Below are positions 35,025 to 42,333 of a stretch of 64,000 bases of DNA, piece after piece; the first letter of the stretch is position 1, and each line of letters begins with the position of its first letter. Source of the stretch: Adiantum capillus-veneris (Eukaryota > Streptophyta > Polypodiopsida > Polypodiales > Pteridaceae); assembly GCA_014529385.2 (NCBI GenBank), contig CM043971.1, forward strand, positions 89,393,340-89,457,339, given 5' to 3'. The position numbers and the translations under genes are program-made. Below the pieces are notes generated by a model. The model was not told the origin of the DNA. It saw nothing but the letters and a program-made list of their open reading frames with translations, and did no database searches.

Positions 35025-35048
35025 AGACATCATACGCGTATGATGTCT
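35025..35048. promoter_or_regulatory. 24-bp palindrome copy 5 (exact)
   Basis: Exact match; 284 bp from copy 4. Confidence 0.97.
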
Positions 35049-36600
35049 TTTCTTGAAATGTTGGTCTTTTTGTGCAAAGAATGCTTTGTGCTAGTGCCCT
35101 AAGCCCTGCTAACTAGTTTTCAACTTAAAAAGTCATCAGTTTAGCTAAAAAGCCCCCTTATAGGCATTTCAGTCTCCGAAGTCGTCTTTTTGCCTTGGAG
35201 TTGAATTTCTTCAACTTTTCTTCTCGAGAGTTGCATTTCCAGCTCATTGGATATGTTGTGAAGCCACCTATTTGGTTGAACTTGACTTTGGCTCCCCGTT
35301 CTCCATCTTTCTCCATTTGGTTGCCCGAAAGCGTCTTTTTCACCATCGGTAAGTGAATCAGCTTTCTTTTGGGTTTTGCTTGCAAACATAAGTCATCCAT
35401 GTATAGTTGAAACTGCTCGTGAAGTTTCATCTCATTCGGTCGTCAATTTCAGCCGTTATGCCAAAATGACGCTTTGTGTGTCCGCAGCCGAATCGGTTGT
35501 TCCGACCTACTTTTGGTGATCCAAACCCGGAGATACTCCATGGTTGCATTGCCCTCGATGTTGTTAAGCTTCCTGAGAAGTTTTGTGTCGTTCCGACAAC
35601 TTTTTTCTGTTTGCCTCTTGCAGGCTCTGTTGACCTAGGGTTTTTTCAGTCGTTCTTTCTCAAGCTTTGAGTGTTAGAAACTCATCTCCTATACTAGGGT
35701 AACCCACCTCTAAGTTCTTGCAAGGTTTGGTTAGGCGGTTGTGCCCCTACCTAGCGTTCCTCCCCATTCCCCGTCTGCTCTTGTTTCTTGGTTTTGGTGA
35801 GTTTTTGCAACAAAAGTTAACGATAAGCATCAAAAGCTTATGGCAATGAGTCTACCTCTCATGTATGGTGTCCTCTGAGCTCTCGTAGCAGTCGTAGAAG
35901 GCGGTAGAAGGTCGGATGCTCCTGTGTGCTCTTTGCTCTCTCCAAGAAGGTAATAGTGGAAATGAGCTTGATAGTGAAGTGAAAAATACTTAACTTCGGG
36001 CTTCCCGGATCACTTGTTACCAAATTTGACATGTGCTCCTATCTCGTCGTGAAATGCACTTTAGGATTTGAAATTTCTCAATTTGGACTCCGTTTGACCT
36101 GTTTCTGAGAAATCTGTCCACTTTGCCAAAATTCTGTCATTTTGGGCTTTCCGCAACTTTTTCAGAATTGTACCCCCTTTTTACCATGGGTTGCCCTTGT
36201 CATTAGGATCATCACCGTCTATTATTTTCTTTTTTCCGATCTCATTTCACCTGCTTTTTTATTTTTCTTTTATTTTTATTAAGAAAATCATAAAAAATAA
36301 AGGAAAATAGCAAATTGAAGCCAAAAAATTCCAAACATACACAATAAATAGCTGGTAACCGTGTGTATATGAATATACACTTCTTTGTGATTTCTGGACT
36401 TGGATTACCACTTTTTTCCACTTTTTAGCTCCAAAAACACTCTTATTTAGTGATATTTACACATCTAGAGACCCAAATTCATCATTTGATCTCTTCTTGT
36501 TGCAAAACAAGGTATATAAGGGCATAAATATTATCAATATCCGCAATCAAACATAAAAAATTGCAAAATCATGTAAGACACTGCCCTTGTAATATAATTT
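35049..36600 (-). other. Non-coding spacer inside the large element
   Basis: Between the second protease region and the second leader. Only short, overlapping minus-strand frames exist (35158-35430, 35141-35389), without motifs. The plus strand holds long T- and A-rich stretches at about 36220-36310. Confidence 0.5.
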
Positions 36601-36685
36601 TTGTTTTTCTTTGTTTTTCCCGCTTGTAGCTGCTTTGTAGCTCCTGTATACCTCCCCCCCTCCTAGTCTGAGTCCTCCCGGACGA

Positions 36686-37214
36686 CTATGAAGTGTCTGT
36701 GGGTGAAGCATTGTAGTTGTTTTGATCATAAGTTCCCAATGTAATTGTAGAGCGACGATACAACATTCTTTCCAATAAAGCTGCTCTTTGTTTGATTGAT
36801 GGATTGGTGGTCGGGTTTTGGGTTGGTTTTGGCAATTTGGTAGTAGAATCAGTAGATGGATTCTTCGTTACCTTGTTGTCTTTTTTCACAATCCAAATCT
36901 GCTTCCGCTTTGCTTGTGCTTGCCACAAACTCTTTGCGACCCAAACCTGCTTTGTTCTGTGTGTTGATTTCCTCGCTTGAAATACCTAGGAGTTTCCGTG
37001 ATTGTACTGAAGGGAGTTCCTGTTTACAAATCTTTGGGATCCAAATTTGCTTGCTATAGCTTTGTGCCGTCATGAACTTCTTTGGAATCCAGATCTGTTT
37101 CACTGTCCTTGATTGTCGGGGATCACTCTGTTGTCTGGTATTGAAGACTCTGTTTGTGTTTTCTGGCACAGCCTTTTTTGGTCTCCATACCAACGTTGAC
37201 TCCGTTTTTCCCAA
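36686..37214 (-). pseudogene. W-x-P-K repeat tail after the second protease (frame-shifted)
   Basis: Two overlapping minus-strand frames (37214-36849, 36928-36686) carry a repeated motif: VWRPKKAV, KQIWIPKKF, KQIWIPKIC, QVWVAKS and KQIWIVKK. The spacers are polar and Ser/Gln/Asn-rich. The first frame overlaps the C-terminal end of the protease ORF in another frame, and the last motif needs a second shift, so the original was probably one protease-linked tail. The function is unknown; Trp/Lys repeats could bind nucleic acid or another protein. Confidence 0.6.
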
Positions 37215-37777
37215 GGTTGAGCTGTTATATTATTGCTTGTCTTCCTTATCCAATGTTGAGAGTTCCTCGTCGAAGAGCAATCCAGTTGTATAGAAACTTT
37301 TGGTTGCCATTGCTTCTTCTTTTTCTCTGTTTGTTGTTTGCCCTTGTCCGTGGATTCTTCCTTTGGAGTTGGCTCTGCTCCTTTGGTGAACTTAACTGAT
37401 TGACTTTCACCTTCGTATTTGATAAGCACTGATTTAGAACTCCAGTCAATCATTGCATTGTATTGCTTCTGCCATGGTTGTCCTAGCAATAATGGATGTT
37501 GTGTAGCTTGGTCTTCAACCACGTAAAACATATGAGGATACACATACTGGTTAATCTGTATATGTAAAACTGTGCATCCGACAGTTTTGATTGAATTCTC
37601 AGAGTAACTTTTTAACTCTTGCTTGGCAGTTTGTAATTTCGTGTCATTTGTCAATTGTCTATACAAACTGAGTGAAAGTAGGTTAGCTTGAGCTCCTGAA
37701 TCCAATAGTGCTCTGGCTTTGATTTGGTTGGTCCCTACTTTGCATTCAATGATGGGTTCTTCTTTGTCATTTCCCAT
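37100..37777 (-). CDS. Second retropepsin-like aspartic protease, after integrase
   Basis: Starts ATG at 37777, immediately after the integrase TAA in the same frame. The retropepsin signature is clear: ARALLDSGAQANLLS with Asp26-Ser27-Gly28, a beta-rich middle, and PLLLGQPWQKQY with the hydrophobic-hydrophobic-Gly motif at 97-99. From about residue 130 it turns Lys/Gln-rich. Retropepsins act as homodimers and cut Gag and Pol polyproteins. The element already encodes a protease before RT (Asp695 of the 42272-44512 ORF), so this is an additional copy in a position where plant Ty3 elements normally have none. The two differ strongly in sequence, so it was either acquired or duplicated long ago. 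The TAA-ATG junction suggests read-through, reinitiation or a mutated fusion. Confidence 0.85.
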   Translation of the reverse strand: MGNDKEEPIIECKVGTNQIKARALLDSGAQANLLSLSLYRQLTNDTKLQTAKQELKSYSENSIKTVGCTVLHIQINQYVYPHMFYVVEDQATQHPLLLGQPWQKQYNAMIDWSSKSVLIKYEGESQSVKFTKGAEPTPKEESTDKGKQQTEKKKKQWQPKVSIQLDCSSTRNSQHWIRKTSNNITAQPWEKRSQRWYGDQKRLCQKTQTESSIPDNRVIPDNQGQ

Positions 37778-39307
37778 TTATGTTATACTAACTGCGTTTA
37801 TTCGTATTGCTCCTTCATTACGCTGTTTCTGACGCAGTAGTCTTCTTTTCTCCATTCTTTCCTTCGCCTCAACTTGCGCTTCCTCTACAATCTTTTTCTT
37901 TTTTTGGACACGCAGCTTTTCTTGATGTATTTTGAGAAGCATGTCTTGTGTTAGCGGCAACAGATACTTTTTCACTCTGCATCCACTAATCCAATTGGGC
38001 ATTTCTTCTCCGTCTAATGTAGCAAGCTTGACGGCTCCACTTGGTGATAGATCTTTAATCACCAGAGGTCCCATCCCTCGCTTTTTAAGCTTCTTAGCAT
38101 GCTGTTTCAGAGTGTAAACTAGGACATAGTCCCCAACTTTAAACTCTTTAGTCCGCACATGCTTATCAAAAAATTCCTTTTGTCGTCTTTTTTGAGCGTA
38201 GATAGAAGCTACTGCTTTTAGGCGAAGCTCGTCTAGCTTTTCCAGGTCATCTATTCTATCAGAAAGCTCGTGCCCTGTCCACTCTAGGTCCTTAGCCACC
38301 CTTAAGGTTGAAATCAAGAATTCTATTGGCAAGATAGCATTTAGCCCAAAAACCATGTTATATGGGGTCGTTCCTATTGATGTTTTATATGCTACCCTAT
38401 ATGCCCATAATGTTGAATGCAACTTTTGGTCCCAGTCAGTTCTCGACTCAGATACAATCTTCGTAAGGACCGTGCATATGGTTTTGTTTGTTGCTTCAGC
38501 TTGTCCGTTTGCTTGTGGATGATACGGGGCTGATTTCCTATGGATTACCATGAATTCATCTAGAAGGATCTCTATCACTTCATTTATGAAATGTGTGCCT
38601 CGATCACTCACAATTTCTATTGGCAATCCATATCGTACAAAGACGTATTCATATAGAAATTGTGCCGTGGTCCTGGCATCTGCTTTTTGAGTTGCCTTTG
38701 CTTCGACCCACTTTGTTAGATAGTCTGTAGCCACAATGATGTATTGTGCATGAGTCTTATATGCAGGAGGTGAAATGGGTCCGACATAATCAATCCCCCA
38801 TTTTGCAAAAGCTCTTGCCCCCATCATTGGTCTAAGCGGCATATCATCTCTTTTAAGTGGTACTTTGGTCCGCTGACAGTCATCACACCGTTTAACGTAT
38901 TCCTCAGCGTCCATATGTAATGTTGGCCACCATATTCCTGCGGCTAAGACAAGTTTTGTTGTCTTATCACCTGAGAAATGGCCTCCACCTACTCCTCCAT
39001 GATCTTGCTCCAGGATTATCACATACTCAGACTCTGATGCGCAAATCCTAAGCTGGTTGTCTTTACCTCTTTTATAGAGTTGATCTCCTATTAAAGCGTA
39101 ATCTCTAGCTTCTGTCTCTACAGATTTCTGACGAGCTTTTGACGTTCCTTCTGGGAAAGTTCTATTTGTGAGATATTCAACAATATACTGACTCCATTCT
39201 GGAGCGATCATTATCTGATATAATGTCGAATACTTGGCTGGCGGTTTTGATGAACATACAATACATACAGTGACATATTCATGTACGCTTTCTTTCATCC
39301 TGGCCAA
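37778..39307 (-). CDS. pol: Integrase with duplicated zinc-binding module
   Basis: Residues 1-32 finish a first HHCC module begun in the RT ORF (Cys15, Cys18). Residues 33-150 hold a second full module (His103, His110, Cys141, Cys144). The catalytic core has Asp173 (WGIDYVGP), Asp235 (VSDRGTHF) and Glu271 (GQAEATNK), giving the D,D-35-E spacing of retroviral-type integrases that join cDNA to host DNA. A GPLVIKDLSPSGAVKLA region follows at the C-terminus, then a Lys/Glu-rich helix. No chromodomain is seen. The first codon used here is not a real start: the frame continues from the RT ORF by a shift near 39295-39307. Confidence 0.9.
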   Translation of the reverse strand: MARMKESVHEYVTVCIVCSSKPPAKYSTLYQIMIAPEWSQYIVEYLTNRTFPEGTSKARQKSVETEARDYALIGDQLYKRGKDNQLRICASESEYVIILEQDHGGVGGGHFSGDKTTKLVLAAGIWWPTLHMDAEEYVKRCDDCQRTKVPLKRDDMPLRPMMGARAFAKWGIDYVGPISPPAYKTHAQYIIVATDYLTKWVEAKATQKADARTTAQFLYEYVFVRYGLPIEIVSDRGTHFINEVIEILLDEFMVIHRKSAPYHPQANGQAEATNKTICTVLTKIVSESRTDWDQKLHSTLWAYRVAYKTSIGTTPYNMVFGLNAILPIEFLISTLRVAKDLEWTGHELSDRIDDLEKLDELRLKAVASIYAQKRRQKEFFDKHVRTKEFKVGDYVLVYTLKQHAKKLKKRGMGPLVIKDLSPSGAVKLATLDGEEMPNWISGCRVKKYLLPLTQDMLLKIHQEKLRVQKKKKIVEEAQVEAKERMEKRRLLRQKQRNEGAIRINAVSIT

Positions 39308-39585
39308 TAGACTCCCAATTGTAACAAATTCCTATATGTGTTCCTTCTTGAACAATGAAATGCACATTCCTGAACATGTGCTTCGCGCAGATATATATTA
39401 TATTCCTCAGGATTGATGCATAGTCGTAAAACATGATCATTTCCCAATTGATACAACCTTCCTGCAATCAATTGAAGATTCTTGGATTGCTGAATAGCAA
39501 TATGTTTCAGGTTGTATTCTCTTCTATCGAACTCTCCTCCATAGGTTAATAGGTTAACGACATTTTGAGACCACTTAGGTATCAT
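38858..39585 (-). repeat. Tandem duplication of RH-IN linker plus HHCC module (protein level)
   Basis: Unit 1 (39585-39212) and unit 2 (39211-about 38858) share PxWSQ, a LIxGxLYxxGxDxxLRxC block, H-x6-H, a WWP/YWP motif and C-x2-C. Each unit is about 120 residues. The unit 1 zinc ligands are His986 and His993 of the RT ORF plus Cys15 and Cys18 of the integrase ORF. Confidence 0.8.
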
Positions 39586-42333
39586 TTCTATGTTGAACAA
39601 GTACGCGTCTGGCATGTCGTCATCTACTCCTATAGGGTCTTCTCCATTCGTCAATCGTGAAAGATGATCAGCTCTAAGATGTGTTTTTCCTTTCTTTACT
39701 ACTACCGTGAAGTCGAATTCCAGTAAGATAATGAACCATCTCACTATTCTCCCGGTATTGCATGGTTTATTCACTAGGTAGAGCAAGGCTTGGTGATCCG
39801 TAAAAAACACAAACTTGTTGGCTAGAAGATAATGCCGAAATTTCTTCACAGCATAGATCATTCCTAATCCTTCTCGCTCTGTTGTGGTGTAATTCTTCTC
39901 TGCATGGTTGAGCTGTCGACTGGCGTAACAGATAGGAAAATCCATGTTTCCTTCTTCTGGCTGAGCCAGAATACATCCTATTGCATATGCCGAAGCATCT
40001 ATGTGCACATGGAATATCTTCTCCCAATCTGGTGATTTCAAGACTGGAGCAGTAATGAGTGCCTCTTTCAATTTCTTGAATGATTCCTCACACTCCTCTG
40101 TCCATTCAAAGTTCACTATTAGCCTGTAAAGTGGTTGGCCTATTATAGCGTACATGTAAATGAATCGTCTATAATATCCGCAATGTCCCATAAAGCTCTG
40201 TACTTGTTTCGCATTGGTTGGTCTAGGCATATCCACTATAACTTTTATCTTCTCTAAATCCGTGGATATTCCGTTTTGTGAGACAATATGTCCCAGAATT
40301 CTGCCCTGTCGGACCATAAACACACATTTCTCAGGATTGAGACAAATGCGATATGTCCTACATTTCTCAAATACTTTTCTTAGGTGTTCTAGATGCTCAT
40401 CTCTCAGTAGAGAATGTACACATAAGTCATCCATGTATATTTCGAGAAACAACCTTAAGTATTCTTTGAAAGCATGCGTCATCAGCCTCTGGAAGGTTGC
40501 GGGAGCATTGGTTAGACCAAAAGGCATAACCCGATAAGCATAAATTCCCCACTCCGTTGCAAAAGCTGTTTTATGTTGATCTTCCAGTGCTATGGCTAGC
40601 TGGTTATATCCTGAAAAACCATCAAGAAAGGAGTATGCTGTTTTCCCTGATACACGCTCTAGAACATGATCAGTTATCGGCAGGGGATAATTGTCCCTGA
40701 TTGTTGCAGCATTCACTTTCTTTAAGTTGACACACACTCGGAGTTTTCCGTTCTTCTTAGGTACTACCACAATCGGAGATACCCAATCAGTGTGTTCAAT
40801 CTCGTATATGAATTCAGCTTCCATTAGCTTATCTATCTCTTCCTTGATTCGCTTAGCAAAAGTATCATTATATGTGTATGGTCTCTGTCTGCTAGGCTTT
40901 GCGTCTTGTTTCAGTGGGATTGAGTGTTGGCATATCGATGGGTCAACTCCCTTTAAGTCCTTATAAGACCATGCAAACACATCCCTATACTCTCTGAGAA
41001 GACTCAAAAGTCTCTCTTCCTCGCCTGGAGACAAATCTGTGGCTATGTACACCGGTCTAGGTGGCTCACCTGGAGCTGCTAAATCAACTTTTTTTGCATC
41101 CTCCGGTCCGTCATAAGATTCGTTCTCCTTCCTCTCTCGAATAGGTGGGGTTAATATCACCTTCCTATCCTCTATTGTGAATTTCCTATAGTGAGAGGGA
41201 ACATCCATGTTTTCCTTGATTTTGACGTTTTCGTCCTCTCCACTCTCAATTTCTGTCGTCCAAACTTCTTTCAGAGTTTTCTTGAGCTCTCTGTACTTGT
41301 TTCTACGTTCTAACTTGGACTCCGTGTGTTCTCTGTTGCGCTTGTTCTTTTCTGATTTTTCTGTTTCAGTTTTCGTTCCATTCCTTTGAACTTGATTTCT
41401 TGAGCCTCTTTTGTCTTTTCGTAAGCTCTTTTGATCACTGCCTCTCATTCTTCCAGAAATCTTATCCTTAACACAATCTTCAGCCTTTACTAGCATTAGG
41501 AATTGATTTTTTCCTCTTATTCTAGGCATCGGATTGGTTCTAACCCCTTTTGTTTTTTTCTTTGCTCTATAGTGTTTCTGGCGTTGTTTAGTTTGGTTCG
41601 GAAAATCATAAAATCGGACATCCGTTATAGTTTCTTCGTTTCCGCTTGAATTGTCCGTTGACTCGTTGTCTGCTTCATTTCCCCACTCTGGATGATTGGG
41701 AATGTCGTGAAACACCTCTTCTTCATCTTCCTTTTCCAGTGTATCGTTCTTTTCAGTTTCTTTTTCGAGTACAGTTCTCAACATGAAATACGGAACCACG
41801 TCGTACCCGTCCTTGTCGCAAAATTGCGTTGTGGGACCATCCGGAATTGCACAAACATCTAGGGTTGCTAGAATGTGTGTCCATTCTAATGGTTCAAACG
41901 TGTCCTCTGGAAAGGGTTCTCCTACATAAGTTTCGTCTTCGATAGCCCTTTCTAAAACACATTCTTCTCGTTTCAGACTTCCACATTTCGAAGCTCCACA
42001 CATCCATAACTCCTTGGGTTTACCTAACCAAGCTGGAAATTCGGATCCCGCCAAAGTAGCTGAATCAAACTCCTCTACCGGTGTTCGGTTCACATCTTTG
42101 TAGCTATGGTCTTTCAGGTTCACACGTGTAGTGGTTTCCATATTTCTCAGGTATATGTGATCGTAGCCCCAATCTTGGACCATTTTCAACTGTCTCATGA
42201 ATGGTCTTCCCAATATGATATCATAGTTATTCTCCTTGCCAAAATCGACAATAGCAAAAGTATGTTCGTATTCAATGCCGCAAGAAGTCACTACGACTTT
42301 CTCTAATAACCATAGGTTTCTCCATGTGTCCAT
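39295..42333 (-). CDS. pol: Protease C-terminal half, reverse transcriptase and RNase H
   Basis: The N-terminus completes the first protease (YDIILGRPFMRQ, Gly42). An acidic/Lys-rich linker follows, then a DLSPGEEERLLSLLREYRDV entry region. RT has KLRVCVNLKKVN, PFGLTNAPATFQRLM and Tyr633-Met-Asp-Asp636, the polymerase active site (40426-40437). RNase H has HVHIDASAYAIGC, TTEREGLGMIYA, FFTDHQALLYL and RADHLSRL. Only one RNase H domain is seen. The end holds the first half of an HHCC module. The frame is +1 relative to the upstream ORF and is left by a -1-type shift downstream. Length (1,012 residues) and domain order fit OTA-clade Ty3 pol. Confidence 0.93.
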   Translation of the reverse strand: MDTWRNLWLLEKVVVTSCGIEYEHTFAIVDFGKENNYDIILGRPFMRQLKMVQDWGYDHIYLRNMETTTRVNLKDHSYKDVNRTPVEEFDSATLAGSEFPAWLGKPKELWMCGASKCGSLKREECVLERAIEDETYVGEPFPEDTFEPLEWTHILATLDVCAIPDGPTTQFCDKDGYDVVPYFMLRTVLEKETEKNDTLEKEDEEEVFHDIPNHPEWGNEADNESTDNSSGNEETITDVRFYDFPNQTKQRQKHYRAKKKTKGVRTNPMPRIRGKNQFLMLVKAEDCVKDKISGRMRGSDQKSLRKDKRGSRNQVQRNGTKTETEKSEKNKRNREHTESKLERRNKYRELKKTLKEVWTTEIESGEDENVKIKENMDVPSHYRKFTIEDRKVILTPPIRERKENESYDGPEDAKKVDLAAPGEPPRPVYIATDLSPGEEERLLSLLREYRDVFAWSYKDLKGVDPSICQHSIPLKQDAKPSRQRPYTYNDTFAKRIKEEIDKLMEAEFIYEIEHTDWVSPIVVVPKKNGKLRVCVNLKKVNAATIRDNYPLPITDHVLERVSGKTAYSFLDGFSGYNQLAIALEDQHKTAFATEWGIYAYRVMPFGLTNAPATFQRLMTHAFKEYLRLFLEIYMDDLCVHSLLRDEHLEHLRKVFEKCRTYRICLNPEKCVFMVRQGRILGHIVSQNGISTDLEKIKVIVDMPRPTNAKQVQSFMGHCGYYRRFIYMYAIIGQPLYRLIVNFEWTEECEESFKKLKEALITAPVLKSPDWEKIFHVHIDASAYAIGCILAQPEEGNMDFPICYASRQLNHAEKNYTTTEREGLGMIYAVKKFRHYLLANKFVFFTDHQALLYLVNKPCNTGRIVRWFIILLEFDFTVVVKKGKTHLRADHLSRLTNGEDPIGVDDDMPDAYLFNIEMIPKWSQNVVNLLTYGGEFDRREYNLKHIAIQQSKNLQLIAGRLYQLGNDHVLRLCINPEEYNIYLREAHVQECAFHCSRRNTYRNLLQLGVYWPG

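Larger units (their letters stand above)
33872..35048 (-). other. Palindrome-bearing leader of the extra ORF
   Basis: Non-coding. It holds five palindrome copies with start-to-start spacing, in sense order, of 284, 285, 135 and 283 bp; the last begins 167 bp before the ORF start. Parts match the gag leader, for example a GTTCAGGCT-CTTGGCAA block and CCAAATTGGATAAAACTTG versus CCAAATGGGATGAAACTTG. The final sense bases AGTTACAG before the start recur ahead of gag. Confidence 0.8.

Noticed and set aside
34038-35048. Regularly spaced palindromic repeats resembling a CRISPR array
   Set aside because: Spacing is 135-285 bp, spacers are diverged homologues of each other, and the locus is inside a plant LTR retrotransposon. 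No cas genes are present.
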